Of a stretch of 64,000 nt of DNA, positions 12,301-27,079 are shown piece after piece. The stretch is from Isoperla grammatica. Its lineage: Eukaryota; Arthropoda; Insecta; Plecoptera; Perlodidae. Under the pieces are notes generated by a model, which was given only the letters and a program-made list of their open reading frames with translations, searched no databases and had not been told where the DNA came from. The stretch spans positions 37,008,276 to 37,072,275 of the forward strand of contig OX246741.1 in the NCBI GenBank assembly GCA_945910005.1, in the 5' to 3' direction. The position numbers and the translations under genes were made by a program. Position 1 is the stretch's first letter, and every line of letters starts with the position of its first letter.

Positions 12301-13799
12301 ATAAATTGAGTTTTTTGGTCGTTTTTGGTTAGAATATGGATAAAATATAGAAATTGGCTGATTTCAGTCCATCTACCACAAACTTCCAGTTTTAAGAGGC
12401 ATCTTGCATACGGCTGGGATTCCTAAGGGTTTCAACCATATTGCACAAATCGTTGTTTAAGAGCGTTTCAGGCTCCAATAAGCACAATTTGTCCATTTCG
12501 TTACATTTCGATAACTTCTTTGGAAGTTACACCCTCCGTTGAAAAATAAGAATTATAGTTTGCATTCTTCAAGAGTATTATGAAAATGCATAAATTGTTT
12601 TTTTTGTCGTTTTTGGTGAAAATATGCATAAAATATAGAAATTGGCTGATTTCAGTCTATCTACCACAAACTTCCAGTTTTAAGAGGAATCTTGCATACA
12701 GCTGGGATTCCTAAGTGTTTCAACCAAAGTTGACAAATCGTTGTTTTAGAGCATTTCAGGCTCCAAAAGGCACAATTTGTCCATTTCGTAACATTTCGAT
12801 AACTTCTATAGAAGTAACACCCTCCGTTGAAAAATAAGAATTATAGTTTTTATTCTTCAAGAGTATTATGAAAATGCATAAATTGAGGTTTTTGGTCGTT
12901 TTTGGTTAAAATATACATAAATTATAGAAATTGGCTGATTTCAGTCTATCTACCACAAACTTCCAGTTTTAAGAGGAATCTTGCATACGGCTGGGATTCC
13001 TAAGGGTTTTAACCAAAGATGACAAATCATTATTTGCGTTTCAGGCTCCAATAAGCACAATTTGTCCATTTCGTCACATTTCGATAACTTCTTTAGAAGT
13101 AACACCCTCCGTTGAAAAATAAGAAATATAGTTTGCATTCTTTAAGAGTATTATGAAAATGCATAAATTGAGTTTTTTTGTCGTTTTTGGTTAAAATATG
13201 CATAAAATATAGAAATTGGCTGATTTCAGTCTATCTACCACAAACTTCCAGTTTTAGGAGGAATCTTGCATACAGCTGGGATTTTTAAGTGTTTCAACTT
13301 TCAACCAAAGTTGACAAATCGTTGTTTTAGAGCGTTTCAGGCTCCAATTGACACAATTTGTCCATTTCGTCACATTTCGATAACTTCTATAGAAGTTACA
13401 CCCTCCGTTGAAAAATAAGAATTATAGTTTTTATTCTTCAAGAGTATTATGAAAATGCATAAATTGAGGTTTTTGGTCGTTTTTGGTTAAAATATACATA
13501 AATTATAGAAATTGGCTGATTTCAGTGTATCTACCACAAACTTCCAGTTTTAGAGGAATCTTGCATACGGCTGGGATTCCTAAGGGTTTCAACCAAAGTT
13601 GACAAATCGTTGTTTGTGAGAGTTTCAGGCTCCAATAAGCACAATTTGTCAATTTCGTCACATTTTTATAATTTCTTTAGAAGTTACACCCTCCGTTGAA
13701 AAATAAGAATTATAGTTTGCATTCTTCAAGAGTATTATGAAAATGCATAAATTGAGTTTTTTGGTCGTTTTTGGTTAAAATATGGATAAAATATAGAAA

Positions 13800-16700
13800 T
13801 TGGCTGATTTCAGTCTATCTACCACAAACTTCCAGTTTTAAGAGGAATCTTGCATACGGCTGGGATTCCTAAGGGTTTCAACCAAATTGCACAAATCGTT
13901 GTTTAAGAACATTTCGAGCTCCAATAAGCACAATTTGTCAATTTCGTTACATTTTTATAACTTCTTTAGAAGTTACACCAACCGTTGAAAAATAATAATG
14001 TTAATGTGCATTCTGAAAGAGTTATATGAAAATGCATAAAATTGAGTTTTTTAGTCGTTTTTGGTGAAAATATGCATAAAATAGAGAAATTGGCTGATTT
14101 CAGTCTATCTACCACAAACTTCCAGTTTAAAGAGGAATCTTGCATACGGCTGGGATTCCTAAAGGTTTCAACCAAATTGCACAAATCGTTGTTTTAGAGC
14201 GTTTCAGGCTCCAATAAGCACAATTTGTCCATTTTGTCACATTTCGATAATTTTTTTAGAAGTTACACCCTCCGTTGAAAAATAAGAATGATAGTTTTTA
14301 TTCTTCAAGAGTATTAAGAAAATGCATAAATTGAGTTTTTTGGTCGTTTTTGGTGAAAATATACATAAAATATAGAAATTGGCTGATTTCAGTCTATCTA
14401 CCACAAACTTCGAGTTTTAAGAGGAATCTTGCATACAGCTGGGATTCCTAAATGTTTCAACTAAAGTTGACAAATCGTTGTTTTAGAGCGTTTCAGGCAC
14501 CAAAAAGCACAATTTGTCCATTTCGTCACATTTCGATAACTTCTAGAGAAGTTACACCCTCCGTTGAAAAATAAGAATTATAGTTTTTATTCTTCAAGAG
14601 TATTATGAAAATGCAAAAATTGAGGTTTTTGGTCGTTTTTGGTTAAAATATACATAAATTATAGAAATTGGCTGATTTCAGTCTATCTACCACAAACTTC
14701 CAGTTTTAAGAGGAATCTTGCATACGGCTGGGATTCCTAAGGGTTTCAATCAAAGTTGACAAATCGTTGTTTGTAAGCGTTTCAGGCTCCAATAAGCACA
14801 ATTTGTCAATTCCGTCACATTTTTATAATTTTCTTTAGAAGTTACACCCTCCGTTGAAAAATAAGAATTATAGTTTTCATTCTTCAAGAGTATTATGTAA
14901 ATGCATAAATTGAGTTTTTTGGTCGTTTTTGGTTAAACTATGCATAAAATATAGAAATATGCTGATTTCAGTCTATCTACCACAAACTTCCAGTTTTAAG
15001 AGGAATCTTGCATACGGCTGGGATTCCTAAGGGTTTCAACCAAAGTTGACAAATCGTTGTTTAAGAGCGTTTCATGCTCCAATAAGCAAAATTTGTCCAT
15101 TTTGTCACATTTAGATAACTACTTTAGAAGTAACACCAACCGTTGAAAAATAATAATGTTAGTGTGCATTCTGAAAGAGTATTCTGAAAATGCATAAATT
15201 GAGTTTTTTGGTCGTTTTTGGTTAAAATATGGATAAAATAAAGAAATTGGCTGATTTCAGTCTATCTACCATAAACTTCCAGTTTTAAGAGGAATCTTGC
15301 ATACGGCTGGGATTCCTAAGGGTTTCAACCAAATTGCACAAATCGTTGTTTAAGAGCGTTTCAGGCTCCAAAAAGTACAATTTGTCCATTTCGTTTCATT
15401 CGATAACTTCTTTAGAAGTTACACCCTTCGTTAAAAAATAAGAATTATAGTTTGCATTCTTCAAGAGTATTATGAAAATGCATAAATTGAGTTTTTTGGT
15501 CGTTATTGGTGAAAATATGCATAAAATATAGAAATTGGCTGATTTCAGTCTATCTACCACAAACTTCCAGTTTTAAGAGGAATCTTGCATACCTCTGGGA
15601 TTCCTAAAGGTTTCAACAAAATTGCACAAATCGTTGTTTAAGATCGTTTCAGGCTCCCATAAGCACAATTTGTCCATTTTGTCACATTTCGATAACTTCT
15701 TTAGAAGTTACACCCTCCGTTGAAAAATAAGAAATATAGTTTGCATTCTTCAAGAGTATTATGAAAATGCATAAATTGAGTTTTTTGGTCGTTTTTGGTT
15801 AAAATATGCATAAAAAATAGAAATTGGCTGATTTCAGTCTATCAACCACAAACTTCGAGTTTTAAGAGGAATCTTGCATACAGCTGGGATTCCTTAGTGT
15901 TTCAACCAAAGTTGACAAATCGTTGTTTTAGAGCATTTCAGGCTCCAAAAGGCACAATTTGTCCATTTCGTAACATTTCGATAACTTCTATAGAAGTAAC
16001 ACCCTCCGTTGAAAAATAAGAATTATAGTTTTTATTCTTCAAGAGTATTATGAAAATGCATAAATTGAGGTTTTTGGTCGTTTTTGGTTAAAATATACAT
16101 AAATTATAGAAATTGGCTGATTTCAGTCTATCTACCACAAACTTCCAGTTTTAAGAGGAATCTTGCGAACGGCTGGGATTCCTAAGGGTTTTAACCAAAG
16201 ATGACAAATCATTGTTTGCGTTTCAGGCTCCAATAAGCACAATTTGTCCATTTCGTCACATTTCGATAACTTCTTTAGAAGTAACACCCTCCGTTGAAAA
16301 ATAAGAAATATAGTTTGCATTCTTTAAGAGTATTATGAAAATGCATAAATTAAGTTTTTTTGTCGTTTTTGGTTAAAATATGGATAAAATATAGAAATTG
16401 GATCTTGCATACGGCTGGGATTCCTAAGGGTTTCAACCAAATTGCCCAAATCGTTGTTTGTGAGCGTTTCAGGCTCCAATAAGCACAATTTGTCAATTTC
16501 GTCACATTTTTATAATTTCTTTAGAAGTTTCACCCTCCGTTGAAAAATAAGAATTATAGTAAGCATTCTTCAAGATTATTATGAAAATGCATAAATTGAG
16601 TTTTTTGGTCGTTTTTGGTTGAAATATGCATAAAATATAGAAATTGGCTGATTTCAGTCTATCTACCACAAACTTCCAGTTTTAAGAGGAATCTTGCATA

Positions 16701-19540
16701 CGGCTGGGATTCCTAAGGGTTTCAACCAAATTGCACAAATCGTTGTTTAAGAACATTTCGAGCTCCAATAAGCACAATTTGTCAATTTCGTTACATTTTT
16801 ATAACTTCTTTAGAAGTTACACCAACCGTTGAAAAATAATAATGTTAATGTGCATTCTGAAAGAGTTATATGAAAATGCATAAAATTGAGTTTTTTAGTC
16901 GTTTTTGGTGAAAATATGCATAAAATAGAGAAATTGGCTGATTTCAGTCTATCTACCACAAACTTCCAGTTTAAAGAGGAATCTTGCATACGGCTGGGAT
17001 TCCTAAAGGTTTCAACCAAATTGCACAAATCGTTGTTTTAGAGCGTTTCAGGCTCCAATAAGCACAATTTGTCCATTTTGTCACATTTCGATAATTTTTT
17101 TAGAAGTTACACCCTCCGTTGAAAAATAAGAATGATAGTTTTTATTCTTCAAGAGTATTACGAAAATGCATAAATTGAGTTTTTTGGTCGTTTTTGGTGA
17201 AAATATGCATAAAATATAGAAATTGGCTGATTTCAGTCTATCTACCACAAACTTCGAGTTTTAAGAGGAATCTTGCATACAGCTGGGATTCCTAAATGTT
17301 TCAACTAAAGTTGACAAATCGTTGTTTTAGAGCGTTTCAGGCACCAAAAAGCACAATTTGTCCATTTCGTCACATTTCGATAACTTCTAGAGAAGTTACA
17401 CCCTCCGTTGAAAAATAAGAATTATAGTTTTTATTCTTCAAGAGTATTATGAAAATGCAAAAATTGAGGTTTTTGGTCGTTTTTGGTTAAAATATACATA
17501 AATTATAGAAATTGGCTGATTTCAGTCTATCTACCACAAACTTCCAGTTTTAAGAGGAATCTTGCATACGGCTGGGATTCCTAAGGGTTTCAATCAAAGT
17601 TGACAAATCGTTGTTTGTAAGCGTTTCAGGCTCCAATAAGCACAATTTGTCAATTCCGTCACATTTTTATAATTTTCTTTAGAAGTTACACCCTCCGTTG
17701 AAAAATAAGAATTATAGTTTTCATTCTTCAAGAGTATTATGTAAATGCATAAATTGAGTTTTTTGGTCGTTTTTGGTTAAACTATGCATAAAATATAGAA
17801 ATATGCTGATTTCAGTCTATCTACCACAAACTTCCAGTTTTAAGAGGAATCTTGCATACGGCTGGGATTCCTAAGGGTTTCAACCAAAGTTGACAAATCG
17901 TTGTTTAAGAGCGTTTCATGCTCCAATAAGCAAAATTTGTCCATTTTGTCACATTTAGATAACTACTTTAGAAGTAACACCAACCGTTGAAAAATAATAA
18001 TGTTAGTGTGCATTCTGAAAGAGTATTCTGAAAATGCATAAATTGAGTTTTTTGGTCGTTTTTGGTTAAAATATGGATAAAATATAGAAATTGGCTGATT
18101 TCAGTCTATCTACCATAAACTTCCAGTTTTAAGAGGAATCTTGCATACGGCTGGGATTCCTAAGGGTTTCAACCAAATTGCACAAATCGTTGTTTAAGAG
18201 CGTTTCAGGCTCCAAAAAGTACAATTTGTCCATTTCGTTTCATTCGATAACTTCTTTAGAAGTTACACCCTTCGTTAAAAAATAAGAATTATAGTTTGCA
18301 TTCTTCAAGAGTATTATGAAAATGCATAAATTGAGTTTTTTGGTCGTTATTGGTGAAAATATGCATAAAATATAGAAATTGGCTGATTTCAGTCTATCTA
18401 CCACAAACTTCCAGTTTTAAGAGGAATCTTGCATACCTCTGGGATTCCTAAAGGTTTCAACAAAATTGCACAAATCGTTGTTTAAGATCGTTTCAGGCTC
18501 CCATAAGCACAATTTGTCCATTTTGTCACATTTCGATAACTTCTTTAGAAGTTACACCCTCCGTTGAAAAATAAGAAATATAGTTTGCATTCTTCAAGAG
18601 TATTATGAAAATGCATAAATTGAGTTTTTTGGTCGTTTTTGGTTAAAATATGCATAAAAAATAGAAATTGGCTGATTTCAGTCTATCAACCACAAACTTC
18701 GAGTTTTAAGAGGAATCTTGCATACAGCTGGGATTCCTTAGTGTTTCAACCAAAGTTGACAAATCGTTGTTTTAGAGCATTTCAGGCTCCAAAAGGCACA
18801 ATTTGTCCATTTCGTTACATTTCGATAACTTCTATAGAAGTAACACCCTCCGTTGAAAAATAAGAATTATAGTTTTTATTCTTCAAGAGTATTATGAAAA
18901 TGCATAAATTGAGGTTTTTGGTCGTTTTTGGTTAAAATATACATAAATTATAGAAATTGGCTGATTTCAGTCTATCTACCACAAACTTCCAGTTTTAAGA
19001 GGAATCTTGCATACGGCTGGGATTCCTAAGGGTTTTAACCAAAGATGACAAATCATTGTTTGCGTTTCAGGCTCCAATAAGCACAATTTGTCCATTTCGT
19101 CACATTTCGATAACTTCTTTAGAAGTAACACCCTCCGTTGAAAAATAAGAAATATAGTTTGCATTCTTTAAGAGTATTATGAAAATGCATAAATTAAGTT
19201 TTTTTGTCGTTTTTGGTTAAAATATGGATAAAATATAGAAATTGGCTGATTTCAGTCCATCTACCACAAACTTCCAGTTTTAAGAGGCATCTTGCATACG
19301 GCTGGGATTCCTAAGGGTTTCAACCAAATTGCCCAAATCGTTGTTTGTGAGCGTTTCAGGCTCCAATAAGCACAATTTGTCAATTTCGTCACATTTTTAT
19401 AATTTCTTTAGAAGTTTCACCCTCCGTTGAAAAATAAGAATTATAGTAAGCATTCTTCAAGATTATTATGAAAATGCATAAATTGAGTTTTTTGGTCGTT
19501 TTTGGTTGAAATATGCATAAAATATAGAAATTGGCTGATT
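13800..19540. repeat. Tandem duplication of a ~2.89-kb (10-monomer) satellite unit
   Basis: Two adjacent blocks, about 13.80-16.65 kb and 16.65-19.54 kb, match at a constant offset. The offset is 2844 bp before position 16400 and 2887 bp after it. The difference is a 43-bp deletion in the first block, where GAAATTGG joins directly to ATCTTGCATACGG; the second block keeps the 43 bp at about 19249-19291. The original unit is therefore ~2887 bp, ten monomers. Private variants such as CATTTTGTCACATTTAG and TTAAGTTTTTTTGTCG are shared by both blocks. Unequal exchange is the simplest origin. Boundaries are approximate. Confidence 0.8.
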
Positions 19541-22500
19541 TCAGTCTATCTACCACAAACTTCCAGTTTTAAGAGGAATCTTGTATACGGCTGGGATTCC
19601 TAAGGGTTTCAACCAAAGTTGACAAATCGTTGTTTAAGAGCGTTTCGAGCTCCAATAAGCACAATTAGTCCATTTCGTCACATTTCGATAACTACTTTAG
19701 AAGTTACACCAACCGTTGAAAAATAATAATGTAAGTGTGCATTCTGAAAGAGTAATATGAAAATGCATAAATTGAGTTTTTTGGTCGTTTTTGGTTAGAA
19801 TATGGATAAAATATAGAAATTGGCTGATTTCAGTCCATCTACCACAAACTTCCAGTTTTAAGAGGCATCTTGCATACGGCTGGGATTCCTAAGGGTTTCA
19901 ACCATATTGCACAAATCGTTGTTTAAGAGCGTTTCAGGCTCCAATAAGCACAATTTGTCCATTTCGTTACATTTCGATAACTTCTTTGGAAGTTACACCC
20001 TCCGTTGAAAAATAAGAATTATAGTTTGCATTCTTCAAGAGTATTATGAAAATGCATAAATTGTTTTTTTTTTTCGTTTTTGGTGAAAATATGCATAAAA
20101 TATAGAAATTGGCTGATTTCAGTCTATCTACCACAAACTTCCAGTTTTAAGAGGAATCTTGCATACAGCTGGGATTCCTAAATGTTTCAACTAAAGTTGA
20201 CAAATCGTTGTTTTAGAGCGTTTCAGGCACCAATAAGCACAATTTGTCCATTTCGTCACATTTCGATAACTTCTAGAGAAGTTACACCCTCCGTTGAAAA
20301 ATAAGAATTATAGTTTTTATTCTTCAAGAGTATTATGAAAATGCAAAAATTGAGGTTTTTGGTCGTTTTTGGTTAAAATAAACATAAATTATAGAAATTG
20401 GCTGATTTCAGTCTATCTACCACAAACTTCCAGTTTTAAGAAGAATCTTGCATACGGCTGGGATTCCTAAGGGTTTCAATCCAAGTTTACAAATCGTTGT
20501 TTGTTAGCGTTTCAGGCTCCAATAAGCACAATTTGTCAATTCCGTCACATTTTTATAATTTTCTTTAGAAGTTACACCCTCCGTTGAAAAATAAGAATTA
20601 TAGTTTTCATTCGTCAAGAGTATTATGAAAATGCATAAATTGAGTTTTTTGGTCGTTTTTGGTTAAAATATGCATAAAATATAGAAATATGCTGATTTCA
20701 GTCTATCTACCACAAATTTCCAGTTTTAAGAGGAATTTTGCATACGGCTGGGATTCCTAAGGGTTTCAACCAAAGTTAACAAATCATTGTTTAAGAGCGT
20801 TTCAGGCTCCAATAAGCACAATTTGTCCATTTCGTCACATTTAGATAACTACTTTAGAAGTTACACCAACCGTTGAAAAATAATAATGTTAGTGTGCATT
20901 CTGAAAGAGTATTATGAAAATGCATAAATTGAGTTGTTTGGTCGTTTTTGGTTAAAATATGGATAAAATATAGAAATTGGCTGATTTCAGTCTATCTACC
21001 ACAAACTTCCAGTTTTAAGAGGAATCTTGCATACAGCTGGGATTTTTAAGTGTTTCAACTTTCAACCAAAGTTGACAAATCGTTGTTTTAAAGCGTTTCA
21101 GGCTCCAATTAGCACAATTTGTCCATTTCGTCACATTTCGATAACTTCTACAGAAGTTACACCCTCCGTTGAAAAATAAGAACAATAGTTTTTATTCTTC
21201 AAGAGTATTATGAAAATGCATAAATTGAGGTTTTTGGTCATTTTTGGTTAAAATATACATAAATTATAGAAATTGGCTGATTTCAGTCTATCTACCACAA
21301 ACTTCCAGTTTTTAGAGGAATCTTGCATACGGCTGGGATTCCTAAGGGTTTCAACCAAAGTTGACAAATCGTTGTTTGTGAGAGTTTCAGGCTCCAAAAG
21401 GCACAATTTGTCAATTTCGTCACATTTTTATAATTTCTTTAGAAGTTGCACCCTCCGTTGAAAAATAAGAATTATAGTTTGCATTCTTCAAGAGTATTAT
21501 GAAAATGCATAAATTGAGTTTTTTGGTCGTTTTTGGTTAAAATATGCATAAAATATAGAAATTGGTTGATTTTAGTCTATCTACCACAAACTTCCAGTTT
21601 TAAGAGGAATCTTGCATACGGCTGGGATTCCTAAGGGTATCAACCAAAGTTGACAAATCGTTGTTTAAGAGCGTTTCGAGCTCCAATAAGCACAATTTGT
21701 CCATTTCGTAACACATTTCGATAACTACTTTAGAAGTTACACCAACCGTTGAAAAATAAAAATGTTAGTGTGCATTCTGAAAGAGAAATATGAAAATGCA
21801 AACATTGAGTTTTTTGGTCGTTTTTGGTTAAAATATGGATAAAATATAGAAATTGGCTGATTTTAGTGTATCTACCACAAACTTCCAGTTTTAAGAGGCA
21901 TCTTGCATACGGCTGGGATTCCTAAGGGTTTCAACCAAATTGCACAAATCGTTGTTTAAGAGCGTTTCAGGCTCCAATAAGCACAATTTGTCCATTTTGT
22001 TACATTTCGATAACTTCTTTGGAAGTTACACCCTCCCTTGAAAAATAAGAAATATAGTTTGCATTCTTCAAGAGTATTATAAAAATGCATAAATTGTTTT
22101 TTTTGTCGTTTTTGGTAAAAATATGCATAAAATATAGAAATTGGCTGATTTCAGTCTATCTACCACAAACTTCCAGTTTTAAGAGGAATCTTGCATACAG
22201 CTGGGATTCCTAAGTGTTTCAACCAAAGTTGACAAATCGTTGTTTTAGAGCGTTTCAGGCTCCAAAAAGCACAATTTGTCCATTTCGTCACTTTTCGATA
22301 ACTTCTAAAGAAGTTACACCCTCCGTTGAAAAATAAGAATTATAGTTTTTATTCTTCAAGAGTATTATGAAAATGCATAAATTGAGGCTTTTGGTCGTTT
22401 TTGGTTAAAATGTACATAAATTATAGAAATTGGCTGATTTCAGTCTATCTACCACAAACTTCCAGTTTTAAGAGGAATCTTGCATACGGCTGGGATTCCT

Positions 22501-25500
22501 TAGGGTTTCTACCAAAGTTGACAAATCGTTGTTTGTGAGCGTTTAAGGCTCCAATAAGCACAATTTGTCAATTTCGTTACATTTTTATAACTTCTTTGGA
22601 AGTTACACCAACCGTTGAAAAATAATAATGTTAGTGTGCATTCTGAAAGAGTTTTATGAAAATGCATATAATTGAGTTTTTTGGTCTTTTTTGGTGAAAA
22701 TATGCATAAAATAGAGAAATTGGCTTATTTCAGTCTATCTACCATAAAAACTTCCAGTTTTAAGAGGAATCTTGCATACGGCTGGGATTCCTAAAGGTTT
22801 CAACCAAATTGCACAAATCGTTGTTTTAGAGCGTTTCAGGCTCCAATAAGCACAATTTGTCCATTTCGTCACATTTCGATAACTTTTTTAGAAGTTACAC
22901 CCTCCGTTGAAAATAAGAAATATAGTTTGCATTCTTCAAGAGTATTATGAAAATGCATAAATTGAGTTTTTTGGTCGTTTTTGGTGAAAATATGCATAAA
23001 ATATAGAAATTGGCTGATTTCAGTCTATCTACCACAAACTTCGAGTTTTAAGAGGAATCTTGCATACAGCTGGGATTCTTAAATGTTTCAACTAAAGTTG
23101 ACAAATCGTTGTTTTAGAGCGTTTCAGGCACCAATAAGCACAATTTGTCCATTTTCGTCACATTTCGATAACTTCTAGAGAAGTAACACCCTCCGTTGAA
23201 AAATAAGAATTATAGTTTTCATTCGTCAAGAGTATTATGAAAATGCATAAATTGAGTTTTTTGGTCGTTTTTGGTTAAAATATGCATAAAATATAGAAAT
23301 ATAATGATTTCAGTCTATCTACCACAAACTTCCAGTTTTAAGAGGAATCTTGCATACGGCTGGGATTCCTAAGGGTTTCAACCAAAGTTGACAAATCGTT
23401 GTTAATAGCGTTTCAGGCTCCAATAAGCACAATTTGTCCATTTCGTCACATTTAGATAACTACTTAAGAAGTTACACCAACCGTTGAAAAATAATAATGT
23501 TAGTGTGCATTCTGAAAGAGTATTATGAAAATGCATAAATTGAGTTGTTTGGTCGTTTTTGGTTAAAATATGGATAAAATATAGAAATTGGCTAATTTCA
23601 GTCTATCTACCACAAACTTCCAGTTTTAAGAGGAATCTTGCATACGGCTGGGATTCCTAAGGGTTTCAACCAAATTGCACAAATCGTTGTTTAAGAGCGT
23701 TTCAGGCTCCAAAAAGTACAATTTGTCCATTTCGTTACATTCGATAACTTCTTTAGAAGTTACACCCTCCGTTGAAAAATAAGAATTATAGTGTGCATTC
23801 TTCAAGAGTATTATGAAAATGCATGAATTGAGTTTTTTGGTCGTTATTGGTGAAAATATGCATAAAATATAGAAATTGGCTGATTTCAGTCTATCTACCA
23901 CAATCTTCCAGTTTTAAGAGGAATCTTGCATACCTCTGGGATTCCTAACGGTTTCAACCAAATTGCACAAATCGTTGTTTTAGAGCGTTTCAGCCTCCCA
24001 TAAGCACAATTTGTCCATTTTGTCACATTTCGATAACTTCTTTAGAAGTAACACCCTCCGTTGAAAAATAAGAAATATAGTTTGCATTCTTCAAGAGTAT
24101 TATGAAAATGCATAAATTGAGTTTTTTGGTCGTTTTTGGTTAAAATATGCATAAAATATAAAAATTAGCTGATTTCAGTGTATCTACCACAAACTTCCAG
24201 TTTTAAGAGGCATCTTGCATACGGCTGGGATTCCTAAGGGTTTCAACCAAATTGCACAAATCGTTGTTTAAGAGCGTTTCAGGCTCCAATAAGCACAATT
24301 TGTCCATTTTGTTACATTTCGATAACTTCTTTGGAAGTTACACCCTCCGTTGAAAAATAAGAATTATAGTTTGCATTCTTCAAGAGTATTATGAAAATGC
24401 ATAAATTGTTTTTTTTTGTCGTTTTTGGTGAAAATATGCATAAAATATAGAAATTGGCTGATTTCAGTCTATCTACCACAAACTTCCAGTTTTAAGAGGA
24501 ATCTTGCATACTGCTGGGATTCCTAAAGGTTTCAACCAAAATGCACAAATCGTTGTTTTAGATCGTTTCAGGCTCCAAAAAGCACAATTTGTCCATTTTG
24601 TCACAATATTTCGATAACTTCTTTAGACGTTACACCCTCCGTTGAAAAATAAGAATTATAGTTTTTATTCTTCAAGAGTATTATGAAAATGCATAAATTG
24701 AGGCTTTTGGTCGTTTTTGGTTAAAATGTACATAAATTATAGAAATTGGCTGATTTCCGTCTATCTACCACAAACTTCCAGTTTTAAGAGGAATCTTGCA
24801 TACGGCTGGGATTCCTAAGGGTTTCAACCAAAGTTGACAAATCGTTGTTTGTGAGCGTTTCAGGCTCCAATAAGCACAATTTGTCAATTTCGTTACATTT
24901 TTATAACTTCTTTAGAAGTTACACCAACCGTTGAAAAATAATAATGTTAGTGTGCATTCTGAAAGAGTTATATGAAAATGCATATAATTGCGTTTTTTGG
25001 TCGTTTTTGGTGAAAATATGCATAAAATAGAGAAATTGGCTTATTTCAGTCTATCTACCATAAAAACTTCCAGTTTTAAGAGGAATCTTGCATACGGCTG
25101 GGATTCCTAAAGGTTTCAACCAAATTGCACAAATCGTTGTTTTAGAGCGTTTCAGGCTCCAATAAGCACAATTTGTCCATTTCGTCACATTTCGATAACT
25201 ACTTTAGAAGTTACACCAACCGTTGAAAAATAAGAATTATAGTTTGCATTCTTCAAGAGTATTATGAAAATGCATAAATTGAGTTTTTTGGTCGTTTTTG
25301 GTTAAAATATGCATAAAATATAGAAATTGGTTGATTTCAGTCTATCTACCACAAACTTCCAGTTTTAAGAGGAATCTTGCATACGGCTGGGATTCCTAAG
25401 GGTATCAACCAAAGTTGACAAATCGTTGTTTAAGAGCGTTTCGAGCTCCAATAAGCACAATTTGTCCATTTCGTAACACATTTCGATAACTACTTTAGAA

Positions 25501-26634
25501 GTTACATCAACCGTTGAAAAATAAAAATGTTAGTGTGCATTCTGAAAGAGTATTATGAAAATGCAAACATTGAGTTTTTTGGTCGTTTTTGGTTAAAATA
25601 TGGATAAAATATAGAAATTGGCTGATTTCAGTGTATCTACCACAAACTTCCAGTTTTAAGAGGCATCTTGCATACGGCTGGGATTCCTAAGGGTTTCAAC
25701 CAAATTGCACAAATCGTTGTTTAAGAGCGTTTCAGGCTCCAATAAGCACAATTTGTCCATTTTGTTACATTTCGATAACTTCTTTGGAAGTTGCACCCTC
25801 CCTTGAAAAATAAGAAATATAGTTTGCATTCTTCAAGAGTATTATGAAAATGCATAAATTGTTTTTTTTTGTCGTTTTTGGTGAAAATATGCATAAAATA
25901 TAGAAATTGGCTGATTTCAGTCTATCTACCACAAACTTCCAGTTTTAAGAGGAATCTTGCATACAGCTGGGATTCCTAAGTGTTTCAACCAAAGTTGACA
26001 AATCGTTGTTTTAGAGCGTTTCAGGCTCCAAAAAGCACAATTTGTCAATTTCGTCACTTTTCGATAACTTCTAAAGAAGTTACACCCTCCGTTGAAAAAT
26101 AAGAATTATAGTTTTTATTTATCAAGAGTATTATGAAAATGCATAAATTGAGGCTTTTGGTCGTTTTTGGTTAAAATGTACATAAATTATAGAAATTGGC
26201 TGATTTCCGTCTATCTACCACAAACTTCCAGTTTTAAGAGGAATCTTGCATACGGCTGGGATTCCTAAGGGTTTCAACCAAAGTTGACAAATCGTTGTTT
26301 TAGAGCGTTTCAGGCTCCAAAAAGCACAATTTGTCCATTACGTCACATTTCGATAACTTCTAGAGAAGTTACACCCTCCGTTGAAAAATAAGAATTAAAG
26401 TTTTTATTCTTTAAGAGTATTATGAAAATGCATAAATTGAGTTTTTTGGTCGTTTTTGGTTTAAATATGGATAAAATATAGAAATTGGCTGATTTCAGTC
26501 TATCTACCACAAACTTCCAGTTTTAAGAGGAATCTTGCATACGGCTGGGATTCCTAAGGGTTTCAACCAAATTGCACAAATCGTTGTTTAAGAACGTTTC
26601 AGGCTCCAATAAGCACAATTCGTCAATTTCGTCA

Positions 26635-26648
26635 CATTTTTATAACTT
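26635..26648. repeat. PLE target site duplication, left copy
   Basis: CATTTTTATAACTT, repeated exactly at 29583-29596 on the other side of the Penelope-like element. Fusing the flanks restores a normal monomer (CGTCACATTTTTATAACTTCTTTAGAAG). A 14-bp duplication is in the usual range for PLEs. Confidence 0.9.
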
Positions 26649-26683
26649 ATAATTGAATTTAAACTTTCGTGGCTAGATGTAAT
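26649..26683. other. 35-bp terminal extension of the PLE
   Basis: These 35 bp lie between the left target duplication and the start of the inverted arm at 26684 (GTTAATAAAATTGAAAACAC). They have no counterpart at the right end, where the matching sequence runs directly into the right target duplication. A short extension of about this size next to an inverted pseudo-LTR is described for Penelope-family elements; its origin here is inferred from position and length only. Confidence 0.65.
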
Positions 26684-27041
26684 GTTAATAAAATTGAAAA
26701 CACTTCGGGCTATTACGCCACGTCCCTTACCGTAGGCCATATGCCGACGTTTCAAGACCAATATCGGTCTTGTCCTCAGGGCAGATCGAGAGCTACTGGC
26801 TGTCGTCTGCGTCATTGGCGGGTGTGTCTCGAAAATCTCGAAGGTTCGAGGGGTCGCTTCGTAATCTCGCTCTTGACATAGCGCGCGTAATACGAACGTG
26901 ACACCCGGGGTTATTGAACCTATCATCTGTGCCTGAATAGTTACCCTTGTCACGATATTTAGTAGAAGGCTTATGGTTATTAGCCGTTGTCACAAATAGA
27001 TTAGAATTATTAGCAGGTTGATGACGTGATGGCTGCTGTGG

Positions 27042-27079
<38 letters not shown>

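Larger units (their letters stand above)
9303..26648. repeat. Satellite array block with higher-order repeats
   Basis: About 60 monomers of ~288 bp. Type-B monomers recur every 3 to 6 monomers (for example near 13970, 15130, 16820, 17975, 19700, 20860). The block contains the 2.89-kb tandem duplication annotated separately. Further variant pairs are ACCATAAAAACTTCCAG at about 22741 and 25061 (8 monomers apart) and GGGTATCAACC at about 21632 and 25399 (13 monomers apart). The monomer contains a dyad, AACTTCTTTAGAAGTT or the perfect palindrome AACTTCTATAGAAGTT, at phase ~158-173 counting from GGCTGATTTCAG. No genes. The last 14 bp (26635-26648) are the left target duplication of the PLE. Confidence 0.95.
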
